Source: Salinibacterium sp. NG253
GTDB lineage: Bacteria > Actinomycetota > Actinomycetes > Actinomycetales > Microbacteriaceae
Length of the DNA: 64,000 bases
Assembly: GCF_015864945.1 (NCBI RefSeq)
Contig: NZ_JADYWF010000003.1
Span: 124,001 to 188,000, forward strand
Direction: 5' to 3'
Both the position numbers and the translations under genes were made by a program. Under the pieces are notes generated by a model. The model was not told where the DNA came from. It searched no databases and saw nothing but the letters and a program-made list of their open reading frames with translations. Below, piece after piece: positions 18,128-27,169 of this stretch; the stretch's first letter is position 1, and each line of letters opens with the position of its first letter.

Positions 18128-19102
18128 ATGGCTAAGCCGCCACGCAATCCTACGAGCGGCATCCTGTTCGTCGATAAGCCTCAAGGCATCACGAGCCATG
18201 GCGTCATTTCTCGGGCTCGCAAATCAGTGGGCACCCGCAAGATCGGGCACGCGGGCACGCTCGATCCGATGGCTACCGGGCTTCTCGTGCTCGGCGTCAA
18301 CAATGCGACTCGCCTGCTCACGTATCTCGTCGGGCTCGACAAGCAGTACACCGCCACCATTCGTTTGGGGGCATCGTCAAACACTGACGACGCTGAGGGC
18401 GAACTCTCTGAGACCGCGGATGCCGCGGCTCTCGCTGCCGTCTCCGACGATGCCATCGCGCACGCCGTGGCTAATCTCACTGGCGCTATCTCGCAGCGCC
18501 CCAGTTCCGTGAGCGCCATCAAGGTGGATGGTCGCCGTGCTTACACGTTGGCTCGCGCGGGCGAAGAGGTCGTGCTGGCTGAGCGAGCGGTCACCGTTTC
18601 TGCTTTCGAAGTGCTGGAGATTGCGCGCGGAGAGTTCATTGATGTGAAGGTTCGAGTGGATTGTTCCTCGGGCACCTATATTCGAGCCCTTGCTCGTGAC
18701 ATGGGGGAGGCGCTGGGCGTTGGCGGTCACCTCACGGTGCTGCGTCGCACTCGGGTCGGGCCGTTCTCTGTCGAGCACGCGAGTGCTGTCGATGAGGATC
18801 TCGAAACGAAGCTCGTGGCACCGGCCGTGGTCGCTCGTGTGCTTTTCGACACTGTCGATCTCGATGACGAGCAGGCGGCAGATCTGGCGCAGGGCAAGCA
18901 GATCGCTCTGGAGCCTCAGGGCGAGGGTGCGATTGCCGCTATCAACGCGGAAGGCCGCCTGGTTGGTCTCTTGGAGATCGTTGACGGCCGCGCCCGCATC
19001 CTCTCCAATTTTCGGCCGGATGCCGAGCCAGCTGCGCCCGAGAACCTGCCGACGGCCGACGGCGAGTTAGCCCCTGAGGAAGGAACCCCGAACAATGGTT
19101 GA
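18128..19102 (+). CDS. truB: tRNA pseudouridine(55) synthase
   Basis: A 324-residue enzyme that makes pseudouridine 55 in the T-loop of tRNAs. The N-terminal GILFVDKPQGITSHGVI and the catalytic Asp46 in GHAGTLDPMATG are diagnostic. SSGTYIRALARDMGEALG is the second conserved block, and a PUA-like domain follows about residue 240. The last 25 residues are acidic and Pro-rich. The 3' end overlaps the next small gene by 8 nt. Confidence 0.95.
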   Translation: MAKPPRNPTSGILFVDKPQGITSHGVISRARKSVGTRKIGHAGTLDPMATGLLVLGVNNATRLLTYLVGLDKQYTATIRLGASSNTDDAEGELSETADAAALAAVSDDAIAHAVANLTGAISQRPSSVSAIKVDGRRAYTLARAGEEVVLAERAVTVSAFEVLEIARGEFIDVKVRVDCSSGTYIRALARDMGEALGVGGHLTVLRRTRVGPFSVEHASAVDEDLETKLVAPAVVARVLFDTVDLDDEQAADLAQGKQIALEPQGEGAIAAINAEGRLVGLLEIVDGRARILSNFRPDAEPAAPENLPTADGELAPEEGTPNNG

Positions 19103-19463
19103 GTGGTTTGTGTGGGTTCAGATCGCTGTGGCGGTCGTTGCTGGCCTTGGCGCCGTGATTGTGGGTTTCGCGCGAGTGAAGCCCAACGATTACACCCTGG
19201 GTGCAACGCTATTGGTTGAGCTCTTGCTCATCGTTCAACTGGTGATGGCGATCGTTGCGCCGTTGCTCGGCAATGTGGCGACGGGCAGTTCGCTGGAGTT
19301 CTGGATTTACCTCGTGTCGGCCATCCTGATCCCTCCCGCAGCGGTGATGTGGGGGCTTATCGAGCGCAACCGCTGGAGCACGGTCATCTTGGGAGTGGCC
19401 TGTTTGTCGATCGCCGTCATGGTCTACCGCATGAGCCAAATCTGGTTTGTGCAATTGGCGTAG
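19095..19463 (+). CDS. Small membrane protein of unknown function
   Basis: A 122-residue hydrophobic protein with about four membrane helices (residues 5-25, 35-60, 68-90 and 97-115). It starts inside the end of truB (8-nt overlap), preceded by GAGGAAGGAA, so it is translationally coupled. I do not recognise the family. The position between truB and ribF does not indicate a function, and no catalytic motif is visible. Confidence 0.75.
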   Translation: MVEWFVWVQIAVAVVAGLGAVIVGFARVKPNDYTLGATLLVELLLIVQLVMAIVAPLLGNVATGSSLEFWIYLVSAILIPPAAVMWGLIERNRWSTVILGVACLSIAVMVYRMSQIWFVQLA

Positions 19464-19488
19464 CCGAGAGCGCCTAAAGTTGAACGTG

Positions 19489-19902
19489 ATGACTAGGAAA
19501 GCTTCTTCGACTGCCTCGGGCATCGGCCGAGTGCTGATTGCCGTGTATGCGGTGATGGCGCTGGGCGCTACTGCGCGGTCGCTGTTTCAGATCGCCACCA
19601 AGTTCGATGAAGCGCCTCTGGCGTATCTGTTGTCTGGGCTAGCGGGGCTCGTCTACATTGTCGCCACTGTTGCCCTCATTCGCTCGGGTCGGGTCTGGTT
19701 CCGCGTCGCTGTGGTCGCGATTGTTTTTGAACTTGTCGGAGTACTCACTGTCGGAACCCTCAGCCAGGTAGATTCTGTGCTGTTCCCCGCAGATACTGTC
19801 TGGTCTGCTTTCGGCGCAGGCTATCTCTTCGTGCCTCTCGCTCTTCCGGTGCTTGGCCTGATCTGGCTGTATCGGGTGCGTCGTGCTGAGGGGAGACGCT
19901 GA
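19489..19902 (+). CDS. Small membrane protein of unknown function
   Basis: A protein of 137 residues with four predicted membrane helices (about 12-30, 40-60, 65-85 and 105-125) and a basic C-terminus. ATG 19489 is chosen; an in-frame GTG three bases earlier is the alternative. A -10-like TAAAGT at 19475-19480 hints at a leaderless or very short leader transcript. The stop lies 1 nt before the ribF ATG, so co-expression with ribF is likely. The family is not recognised. Confidence 0.72.
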   Translation: MTRKASSTASGIGRVLIAVYAVMALGATARSLFQIATKFDEAPLAYLLSGLAGLVYIVATVALIRSGRVWFRVAVVAIVFELVGVLTVGTLSQVDSVLFPADTVWSAFGAGYLFVPLALPVLGLIWLYRVRRAEGRR

Positions 19903-19903
19903 C

Positions 19904-20860
19904 ATGGATGTTTTCGAGTCAATTGATGCTGTCCCCGCGACCTACGGTCCGGTTGCCGTCACTATCGGCAAGTTCGATGGCGTGCACAGCGGACACCGTG
20001 CAGTGCTGGCTCGCTTGCGGGAGGTTGCCGCTGAGCGCGGTCTGCGCTCTGTCGTTGTCACTTTCGACCGCAATCCGATGAGCCTGTTGAACCCAGCAGC
20101 GTGCCCCCAACCTTTGCTCAGCAAAGAACAGAAGCTGGAACGACTGGCCACGACCGACGTCGACGCCGCTCTTGTCTTGACCTTTGACCGCGCCCTCAGC
20201 GAAGTCTCGGCTGATGACTTTGTCGCGACGGTGCTCGCGGGGGCGCTCGACACCAAGGTTGTTCTCGTCGGAGCTGATTTCCGCTTTGGCGCTCGCGGCG
20301 CCGGCGATGTCGCTTTGCTGCGCACTCTCGGCGAGCAACACGGTTTTGATGTCGTAGTCATCGACGACATTGCTTTGGAAGAAGGCCGTCGCGTCTCCTC
20401 CACCTTTGTGCGCGAGCTTCTCGCTGAGGGCCGAGTGGCTGAGGCCGGGCAATTGCTCACGGCCCCGCACTCGGTCCGGGGCGTGGTGGTACTCGGTCAA
20501 CAGCGTGGGCGGGAGCTCGGGTATCCAACCGCCAATTTGGAACGAAACTCTGAAGGCTTTATTCCGGCAGATGGCGTCTACGCGGCGTGGCTCGTCGTAG
20601 ACGGTGTTCGCTTTGCGGCCGCGGTGTCCATCGGCAACAACCCGACTTTTGACGGGGTGCCAGAGAAGCAGGTCGAAGCACACGCTCTCGACCAAGATTT
20701 CGATATTTACGGCAAGCGGGTCGAAATCGAATTTGTCGAATACGTCCGTGGCATGGTCAAGTACACGACGGTCGATGATCTGATCGAGCAAATGTGCCTT
20801 GACGAGGTTGCGGTGAGAGAAATCTTGGGCGTCCCCGCAAAAGAGACGCCCAAGAAATAG
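19904..20860 (+). CDS. ribF: Bifunctional riboflavin kinase/FAD synthetase
   Basis: A 318-residue enzyme making FMN and then FAD from riboflavin. The N-terminal nucleotidyltransferase domain has VTIGKFDGVHSGHRAVL, and the kinase domain contains GRELGYPTANL and DGVYAAWLVV. ATG 19904 is used rather than the in-frame 19883, which would overlap the upstream gene and add no conserved sequence. No FMN riboswitch is visible upstream. Confidence 0.95.
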   Translation: MDVFESIDAVPATYGPVAVTIGKFDGVHSGHRAVLARLREVAAERGLRSVVVTFDRNPMSLLNPAACPQPLLSKEQKLERLATTDVDAALVLTFDRALSEVSADDFVATVLAGALDTKVVLVGADFRFGARGAGDVALLRTLGEQHGFDVVVIDDIALEEGRRVSSTFVRELLAEGRVAEAGQLLTAPHSVRGVVVLGQQRGRELGYPTANLERNSEGFIPADGVYAAWLVVDGVRFAAAVSIGNNPTFDGVPEKQVEAHALDQDFDIYGKRVEIEFVEYVRGMVKYTTVDDLIEQMCLDEVAVREILGVPAKETPKK

Positions 20861-20870
20861 TTTTTAAGAG

Positions 20871-21140
20871 TTAGCCCTTGATGAGCTTGTCGAGGGGAAC
20901 CTTGACGCCGTTCTTGAGGTTCTCGACCACGTCATCGGGCACGTTGCCGACGATGGGTAGGTTGAGGTCCTTGGCCCAGTTCGCGACGGTCTCAAGGATC
21001 GTGTCGGTGTCGAGACCCTTGAGGGTCGGCTGGATGCCTTCCCAGATGGGCTCAAGAGCGTCAGTGTCGAGACCCTTGCCTTTGACGAGATCGCCGACGA
21101 CGTCACCAATGTCACCGAGGTCGAATCCGCTGTTACCCAT
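20871..21140 (-). CDS. Small hypothetical protein
   Basis: An 89-residue soluble protein rich in Asp, Gly, Leu and Val, with no membrane helix or cysteine. It starts MGNSGFDLGDIGDVVGDLVK. The start at 21140 is preceded on the minus strand by AGGGAGAC, a good ribosome-binding site. The longer frame from 21188 lacks one. It is convergent with ribF. No family is recognised. Two short segments repeat loosely (KGLDTDALEPIWE and KGLDTDTILETVA), suggesting a duplicated helical unit. Confidence 0.65.
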   Translation of the reverse strand: MGNSGFDLGDIGDVVGDLVKGKGLDTDALEPIWEGIQPTLKGLDTDTILETVANWAKDLNLPIVGNVPDDVVENLKNGVKVPLDKLIKG

Positions 21141-21216
21141 ATTTGTCTCCCTGAGATGCCAGCCGACACGAGTTGTCGGCGATACCACTATCGTACGGGT
21201 AGACGATTTCGGGACG

Positions 21217-21232
21217 TAGACTCGTGCGAATG
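21217..21232 (+). promoter_or_regulatory. Leaderless promoter of the MFS gene
   Basis: TAGACT (21217-21222) is 7 nt before ATG 21230. This supports 21230 over the GTG at 21224 as the start. Confidence 0.5.
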
Positions 21233-22477
21233 ACTACACCCGCGCGCACTCTGTGGAGAGGGCGCATTCTTGCTCTTGCTGGCATCCTGTTCGTTGCATT
21301 GAATGTGCGCACCGCAGTGGCCGCTATTTCGCCGATTATTGGCGTGATCCAGAACGACATCCCGATCTCGAGCCTCGGCCTCGGTGTGCTCGGAATGCTG
21401 CCGCCGATCGCTTTTGCTATCGCCGGACTCGCCGCGCCTGCGCTCGCTCGCGCCCGCGGCCTCGACGCTGGTTTGCTCATTGCGGCGGCCGCGATGGTGG
21501 TGGGGTCGAGCCTCCGTGCAGTCAGCGATAACTACGTTGTGCTGGCTATTGGTAGTTTTGTCGCCCTGGCAGGAATGGGAATCGGCAACGTTCTGCTGCC
21601 TCCTGCCGTCAAAAAGTATTTCCCGGACCGCTTAGCGACGGTCACGGGTGGCTACGTCGTGCTCATCTCGTTGGGTGCGGCAATCCCGGCGTTCTTCGCG
21701 GCACCGATCGCTGACGTTGCGGGATGGCGCGTGTCTGTCGCGGTCTGGGCTGCGCTCGCACTCACGGCGTTCGTGCCGTGGCTCATCTTGACGTCGCGAG
21801 GGCGGCATGCCAAACGTCGGGCGGTGAACGACGAGAGCGTGCTGCCGTTGACGCCCCATATTTCGGTGTGGGCCGTAGCGAAGTCGCGAACGGCGTGGGC
21901 TATCACGATTGCGTTCGGAGTTTCCTCTGTCGCGTTCTATTCCTTCTTTGCTTGGCTCCCCGAGATTCTTATCGAGTCTGCTCAGTTCACCCCGGTCGAG
22001 GCCGGAGCGATGCTGTCGCTCTTCGGGCTCATTGGAATTCCGCTGGGCATTCTGAGCCCGATTCTTGCCAGCCGAGTACGGAATATTGGTGTGGTCATCG
22101 CTGGGGGAGTGTTTGTCGGCGTTGCTGGCTTTCTCGGTCTTGCGTTCGCCCCAACGGTCGCGACCTGGCTATGGGTGGTACTTGTCGGCATCAGCTCGAT
22201 CCTGTTCCCACTGTGCCTCGTGCTGATCAATCTGCGCACACGAACCCATGAAGGCTCGGCAGCTCTCAGCGGCTTTGTGCAAAGTGTCGCCTACTCGGTA
22301 GCGGCGCTCGGACCGTTTGCGGTGGCCCTCGTGCGTGAGCTCAGCGGCGGCTGGGTGTGGCCGCTCATGTTCCTGCTCGCGGCCAGTCTGCTGGCGCTCA
22401 TTAGCGCTGTCATGCTTGCGCGACCGAGCTTCGTCGAAGACGAGATCGATTTTCCGGTAGCTGCGCTCGACGAGTAG
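21230..22477 (+). CDS. MFS transporter, CynX/NimT (cyanate permease-like) family
   Basis: A polytopic permease of 415 residues with twelve predicted membrane helices. The first loop FVALNVRTAVAAISPIIGVI and GMGIGNVLLPPAVKKYFPDR are characteristic of the CynX/NimT branch of the major facilitator superfamily. The substrate is unknown: members move cyanate, nitroimidazoles or other small anions. It ends in front of an inverted repeat shared with the convergent ROK gene. No cyanase or other cyanate gene is nearby. Confidence 0.85.
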   Translation: MTTPARTLWRGRILALAGILFVALNVRTAVAAISPIIGVIQNDIPISSLGLGVLGMLPPIAFAIAGLAAPALARARGLDAGLLIAAAAMVVGSSLRAVSDNYVVLAIGSFVALAGMGIGNVLLPPAVKKYFPDRLATVTGGYVVLISLGAAIPAFFAAPIADVAGWRVSVAVWAALALTAFVPWLILTSRGRHAKRRAVNDESVLPLTPHISVWAVAKSRTAWAITIAFGVSSVAFYSFFAWLPEILIESAQFTPVEAGAMLSLFGLIGIPLGILSPILASRVRNIGVVIAGGVFVGVAGFLGLAFAPTVATWLWVVLVGISSILFPLCLVLINLRTRTHEGSAALSGFVQSVAYSVAALGPFAVALVRELSGGWVWPLMFLLAASLLALISAVMLARPSFVEDEIDFPVAALDE

Positions 22478-22499
22478 CGGGCGTGGGCGTACCTAGCTG

Positions 22500-22536
22500 C
22501 GTTCAGGATGTCGGCCACAGCGCAGCATCCTGAACG
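22500..22536. terminator. Inverted repeat between the convergent MFS and ROK genes
   Basis: CGTTCAGGATG (22500-22510) is the exact complement of CATCCTGAACG (22526-22536). It lies between two convergent stops, so it may end both transcripts. No clear U-run is present on either side. Confidence 0.5.
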
Positions 22537-22542
22537 GTGTGT

Positions 22543-23505
22543 CTAATGGCCGAGCGCTGACGTGCTCAGTCGCTCGGGGTGGTGCACGAGAGAGGCGGCG
22601 CCGATCAGCGGGCCATCGCTGGAGAGCCCGGACGCGACGACTCGCACCTTCGTAATGAACGGGAAAGGCGCTCGGTCGGTAATCGCTTCGGCGACAAGGT
22701 CGATGTAGTCGGCAGCGACGTGGGAGAAACCGCCACCGATCGCGACCAGTTCGAGATCGACGAGCGCCGTGGCTGAGGCGATTCCGTGGCCAACGGCACG
22801 CGCAGAGCGGCGAACCGCAGCGATCGCAATGTCGTTTCCGGCCGCATAGTCAGCAGACAGCTCTTCGCCGGTGGTGCCGGTCCAGCCCTGCGATTGTGCC
22901 CACTCCACGGTTTTGGGGCCCGCTGCTACTGCTTCGACGCAGCCTGTTCCGCCACAACCGCAGATAACAGTTTCTCCGCCAACTTCGACGTGACCGAAGT
23001 GGCCGCCGTTGCCGGTGGGACCGTCGATGAGCTGATTGTCGAGGATGAGCCCGCCGCCGACGCCGGTGGAGACGACCATGCCCATGAAGTACTTCACTCC
23101 CTGGGCAGCGCCAATCCAGTGCTCGGCCAGTGCGATGCAGTTTCCATCGCCGCGCAGAGACACCGTGAGTCCTGGCAGTTCTTCTTCGACCAAGCCGCGG
23201 ACTCCAAAGTCGCGCCACGCGGGCAAGTTCAAAGGGGAGACTTCGCCGCGCGACACCGAGATGGGGCCAGCGCTGCCGATGCCAGCACCGAGTAATTCGG
23301 CGCCATCCGGAAGCTCGGCGATCGACTGGCGCACGACCGTGCGCACGCTCTCCGCGAGTTGGGCGCTCGACGATGCACGACCCGTGGGGGCGCGGAAGCG
23401 ACTCGGGGTGAGAACGACGCCGTGGGGGTCAACGAGAGCGGCCTCGACTTTGGTTCCGCCAATATCAATGGCAAGGGCATAGCGATTTGATGTGGTGGTG
23501 GTCAC
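22543..23505 (-). CDS. ROK family sugar kinase (glucokinase-like)
   Basis: A cytoplasmic sugar kinase of about 320 residues. The N-terminal ATP-binding motif LAIDIGGTKVEAALVD, the substrate loop GNGGHFGHVEV and the zinc-binding CGCGGTGCVE are all ROK signatures. There is no HTH, so it is an enzyme and not a NagC-type repressor. I prefer GTG 23505, which has AAGGTGG five bases ahead, over GTG 23514. Glucose, N-acetylmannosamine or another hexose could be the substrate; context does not decide. Confidence 0.88.
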   Translation of the reverse strand: MTTTTSNRYALAIDIGGTKVEAALVDPHGVVLTPSRFRAPTGRASSSAQLAESVRTVVRQSIAELPDGAELLGAGIGSAGPISVSRGEVSPLNLPAWRDFGVRGLVEEELPGLTVSLRGDGNCIALAEHWIGAAQGVKYFMGMVVSTGVGGGLILDNQLIDGPTGNGGHFGHVEVGGETVICGCGGTGCVEAVAAGPKTVEWAQSQGWTGTTGEELSADYAAGNDIAIAAVRRSARAVGHGIASATALVDLELVAIGGGFSHVAADYIDLVAEAITDRAPFPFITKVRVVASGLSSDGPLIGAASLVHHPERLSTSALGH

Positions 23506-23618
23506 GGCATCCACCTTATTGGGTTCGAGGGGTGGTCATTGTGCACCTGTGGACGTTCGTGTGGTGTTCAGCTTCAGGGTGTTTGCTGCTCGTGTGTGCA
23601 CTCACGACCCAAACAAGC

Positions 23619-23632
23619 TGCTCATCTGAGCA
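23619..23632. promoter_or_regulatory. Palindromic operator candidate upstream of the deo operon
   Basis: TGCTCA and TGAGCA are perfect 6-bp arms around TC, 63 bp before the regulator's start. The position and symmetry suit an operator for the SorC/DeoR-type regulator encoded next to it. No second copy was noticed nearby. Confidence 0.5.
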
Positions 23633-23694
23633 AGCATTCCCGCATATGTTGCACGTCGGTGTCCGTGACTCTATCGTTGAAGCAGGAGGCAGCA

Positions 23695-24639
23695 GTGGAT
23701 GAATCAACCGAACTCTTGGCCGTGCGCGTTGCCGAGCTCTATTACGAAGAGAACAAGACGCAAGATGAAGTCGGCGCCCTCCTCGGAATAACCCGGTGGA
23801 AAGTGGGCCGTCTGCTCACTCGCGCTCGCGAAGCCGGAATTGTTCGCATTGAGATCGTGCACCCCCGAGCCCGCCGGCTGGATATCGAACGTCAGCTGCG
23901 AGACCGCTTCGGCCTCAAAGATGCCGTTGTTGTTCCGCTTCCCGCCGAAGACGAAGAAGTGAGCCCTCGGGTGGCGCAAGCCGCCGCCGACTACCTCGCT
24001 GCCGTGCGCCCCATTCCCCGTACCCTCGGCGTGAGCTGGGGTCGCACTCTCGACGAGGTCGCTCGTTTGCTCGCTGACGGCTGGACCATCGGTGTTCAAG
24101 TGGTGCAGATCAACGGCGGAGTGAGCCTCAACAGTAAGCAGGGCACCGCAGCTCAGACCGCAGTGACCATTGCCCAGAAGGGACACGGTCAAGCAACGTT
24201 GCTGCCGATCCCCGCAATTCTCGAGCAGGTCGAAACGAAGCGTGCGATCGAACGTGACCGCACGGTGGCAAGTGTTCGTGCGTTGGGTGCTTCGGCATCC
24301 GCGTATCTCTATAGCGCTGGTGTTGCTGGGGCTAGTTCCGTGCACGTCGATAGCGGCTACCTCACTGAGAGCGATGTTGACGAGCTCGTGGCTAAGGGAG
24401 CGGTTGGCGACGTTGTCGGCCGCTATATCGATAGCGCAGGCAAGATCGTCGATTCGGCACTCGACGAACGAACCGTCGGTATCGGCCTTGATGAGCTCCG
24501 TGCTGCTGAGCACGCAATTTTTGTCGTCGCTGGCGACGCTAAACATGACGTCGCGCGCGCCGTCGTTACGAGTGGGCTGTGTTCCGTCATCGTCACCGAT
24601 GAGGCCACCGCTCACGCCCTTCTGGAGGAAACTACATGA
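23695..24639 (+). CDS. SorC/DeoR-type sugar-binding transcriptional regulator
   Basis: A 314-residue regulator. The N-terminal HTH (YYEENKTQDEVGALLGITRWKVGRLL) is followed by the SorC-type effector-binding domain, with VSWGRTLDEVARLL near residue 110 and GASSVHVDSGYLTE further on. The GTG start has an AGGAGG six bases upstream; the frame is open to 23539 but the extra Cys-rich stretch has no family similarity. The gene overlaps deoC (ATGA), so it most likely regulates deoxynucleoside use and responds to deoxyribose-5-phosphate (inference by analogy with Bacillus DeoR). Confidence 0.88.
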   Translation: MDESTELLAVRVAELYYEENKTQDEVGALLGITRWKVGRLLTRAREAGIVRIEIVHPRARRLDIERQLRDRFGLKDAVVVPLPAEDEEVSPRVAQAAADYLAAVRPIPRTLGVSWGRTLDEVARLLADGWTIGVQVVQINGGVSLNSKQGTAAQTAVTIAQKGHGQATLLPIPAILEQVETKRAIERDRTVASVRALGASASAYLYSAGVAGASSVHVDSGYLTESDVDELVAKGAVGDVVGRYIDSAGKIVDSALDERTVGIGLDELRAAEHAIFVVAGDAKHDVARAVVTSGLCSVIVTDEATAHALLEETT

Positions 24640-25649
24640 CAATCGAATCGGCCATCGCGCTCGCTCCTGCTGAGCGCGCGGTCAATCTCATCGGAGCAGA
24701 CCTGACCGAGAAATCTCTCAAGCTTCACCTTGAGGGGCTCCCTGGCGTCGACGCGGTCGGTCTTGAGCAGCGTGCTGCAGCGCTCGGCACTCGCTCGATC
24801 AAGACCACGTCGAAGGCGTGGGCGCTCGACACCATCATCAAGCTCATCGACCTCACCACTCTTGAGGGCGCAGACACCCCTGGCAAGGTTCGCTCGCTCG
24901 CCGCCAAGGCTGTACTGCCGGATGCTTCGGATGCCTCGACTCCTCAGGTCGCAGCCGTGTGTGTTTACGGCGACATGGTTCCCTACGCGGCCGAAGCCCT
25001 CGGGTCATCCTGGTCAAACGGCTCAGACAACGGAATCAACGTTGCCGCCGTCGCGACCGCGTTCCCGAGCGGACGCTCCTCGTTGCCGATCAAGATCATG
25101 GACACGAAGGAAGCCGTCGCTAACGGTGCAGACGAAATCGACATGGTTATCGACCGTGGCGCCTTCCTCTCCGGCAAGTACGGTGTCGTCTTCGATCAGA
25201 TCGTTGCGGTCAAAGAAGCCTGCCGCCGCGAGAACGGCACCTACGCTCACCTCAAGGTGATCTTGGAGACCGGCGAACTCAACACCTACGACAACGTTCG
25301 CCGCGCATCCTGGCTGGCAATTCTGGCCGGGGGAGACTTCATCAAGACGTCAACCGGAAAGGTCGCGCCGGCAGCGACCTTACCCGTCACCCTCCTCATG
25401 CTCGAGGTTGTGCGCGATTGGCACTTGCTCACCGGGGAGAAGATCGGTGTGAAGCCCGCTGGCGGCATCCGCAGCTCGAAGGATGCCATCAAGTACCTCG
25501 TCACGGTTGCTGAGACGGTTGGCGAGGAATGGCTTCAGCCGCACCTGTTCCGTTTCGGAGCATCCAGTCTTCTCAATGACGTGCTTATGCAGCGTCAGAA
25601 GCTCACCACCGGTCACTACTCCGGCCCCGACTACGTCACGATTGACTAA
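24636..25649 (+). CDS. deoC: Deoxyribose-phosphate aldolase
   Basis: A 337-residue class I aldolase splitting 2-deoxyribose-5-phosphate into acetaldehyde and glyceraldehyde-3-phosphate. Family motifs include DEIDMVIDRGAFLSG, LKVILETGEL, the Schiff-base lysine in DFIKTSTGK and the phosphate-binding VKPAGGIRSS. It is longer than the E. coli enzyme because of an N-terminal extension of about 70 residues, seen in many actinobacterial forms. It is followed 8 nt later by aldehyde dehydrogenase genes that could oxidise the acetaldehyde. Confidence 0.95.
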   Translation: MTIESAIALAPAERAVNLIGADLTEKSLKLHLEGLPGVDAVGLEQRAAALGTRSIKTTSKAWALDTIIKLIDLTTLEGADTPGKVRSLAAKAVLPDASDASTPQVAAVCVYGDMVPYAAEALGSSWSNGSDNGINVAAVATAFPSGRSSLPIKIMDTKEAVANGADEIDMVIDRGAFLSGKYGVVFDQIVAVKEACRRENGTYAHLKVILETGELNTYDNVRRASWLAILAGGDFIKTSTGKVAPAATLPVTLLMLEVVRDWHLLTGEKIGVKPAGGIRSSKDAIKYLVTVAETVGEEWLQPHLFRFGASSLLNDVLMQRQKLTTGHYSGPDYVTID

Positions 25650-25657
25650 GGCACACC

Positions 25658-27169
25658 ATGACTGAGAATGACAAAGCGGTAACCGCGAAGGCCCCGAGCT
25701 TTCTCGACTACGCTCCAGCCCCCGAATCGACTTCGGTTCTGCACTTGAAGAAGCACTACGGTCTCTTCATCGATGGTGAATTTGTGGATGGTCGCGGCGA
25801 CGCGTTCAGCACGATCTCACCGGCAACCGAAAAGGAGATCGCCTCGATCTCCAACGCCAACAGCGCCGATGTGGATGTTGCCGTCGCTGCAGCCCGCAAG
25901 GCTTACGACCGCACGTGGTCGAAGCTCTCGGGCGCTGACCGCGGCAAGTACCTCTTCCGCATCGCGCGCCTCGTGCAGGAGCGGGCTCGTGAGCTTGCTG
26001 TTGCCGAGAGCCTCGATAACGGAAAGCCGATCAAGGAGAGCCGCGACGTTGACGTGCCTCTCGTTGCTGCCTGGTTCTTCTACTACGCCGGTTGGGCTGA
26101 CAAGCTCGACTACGCCGGTCTCGGCCCAAACCCGCAGTCGCTCGGCGTTGCCGCTCAGGTAATCCCGTGGAACTTCCCGCTGCTCATGCTCGCGTGGAAG
26201 ATCGCTCCGGCGCTCGCGGCAGGAAACACCGTCGTGATCAAGCCGGCAGAGACGACGCCGTTGAGCGCGATGATCTTCGCCGAAATCCTGCAGCAGGCTG
26301 ACCTGCCCAAGGGTGTCGTCAACATCGTCACCGGCGCCGGCGACACGGGCCACGCGCTCGTCAACCACCCCGACGTCAACAAGGTCGCCTTCACCGGCTC
26401 GACCGGTGTTGGCCGTGCGATCGCGAAGTCGGTCGCAGGCACGGGCAAGAAAGTCACCCTCGAACTCGGCGGCAAGGCGGCGAACATCGTCTTCGATGAC
26501 GCCCCCATGGACCAAGCCATTGAGGGAATCGTCAACGGCATCTTCTTCAACCAGGGTCACGTCTGCTGTGCAGGATCGCGACTGCTGGTTCAAGAGAACG
26601 TGCACGACGAGGTCGTCGACCGTCTCAAGGCGCGACTGTCGACACTGCGCATGGGTGACCCGCTCGACAAGAACACCGACATCGGTGCGATCAACTCCAA
26701 GGCTCAGCTCGACCGCATCCGTGAACTCAGCGACATTGGTGAAGCCGAAGGTTCAGAGCGCTGGACCGCCGACTGCCCGATTCCCGAAAACGGTTTCTGG
26801 TTTGCACCCACGATCTTCACGAACGTATCGACCTCGAGTCGCATCGCTCGCGAAGAAGTCTTCGGGCCGGTGCTGAGCGTTCTCACGTTCCGCACTCCCG
26901 CAGAAGCTATCGCTAAGGCCAACAACACGCCCTACGGGCTGTCTGCGGGCATTTGGAGCGAGAAGGGCTCACGAGTCCTCGCGGTGGCTGACAAGCTGCG
27001 TGCTGGCGTTATCTGGGCCAACACGTTCAACCGTTTCGATCCTGCGTCGCCGTTTGGTGGCTACAAGGAGAGTGGCTACGGCCGCGAGGGTGGCCGTCAC
27101 GGACTGGCCTCCTACCTAGAATCCGCTGGATGGGCCGCGCCCGCCGTCACGAAAGGTGGCAAGAAATGA
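25658..27169 (+). CDS. Aldehyde dehydrogenase (NAD-dependent), full length
   Basis: A 503-residue ALDH. The cofactor region VIPWNFPLLMLAWKIAPALA, the FTGSTGVGRAI loop, the catalytic glutamate in LELGGKAANIV and the catalytic cysteine in NQGHVCCAGSRL are all present, with two adjacent cysteines at the active site. It lies between deoC and a half-length ALDH, and its stop overlaps the latter (ATGA). It probably oxidises the acetaldehyde made by DeoC to acetate (inference). The pairing resembles the catalytic domain of ALDH16 enzymes. Confidence 0.92.
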   Translation: MTENDKAVTAKAPSFLDYAPAPESTSVLHLKKHYGLFIDGEFVDGRGDAFSTISPATEKEIASISNANSADVDVAVAAARKAYDRTWSKLSGADRGKYLFRIARLVQERARELAVAESLDNGKPIKESRDVDVPLVAAWFFYYAGWADKLDYAGLGPNPQSLGVAAQVIPWNFPLLMLAWKIAPALAAGNTVVIKPAETTPLSAMIFAEILQQADLPKGVVNIVTGAGDTGHALVNHPDVNKVAFTGSTGVGRAIAKSVAGTGKKVTLELGGKAANIVFDDAPMDQAIEGIVNGIFFNQGHVCCAGSRLLVQENVHDEVVDRLKARLSTLRMGDPLDKNTDIGAINSKAQLDRIRELSDIGEAEGSERWTADCPIPENGFWFAPTIFTNVSTSSRIAREEVFGPVLSVLTFRTPAEAIAKANNTPYGLSAGIWSEKGSRVLAVADKLRAGVIWANTFNRFDPASPFGGYKESGYGREGGRHGLASYLESAGWAAPAVTKGGKK

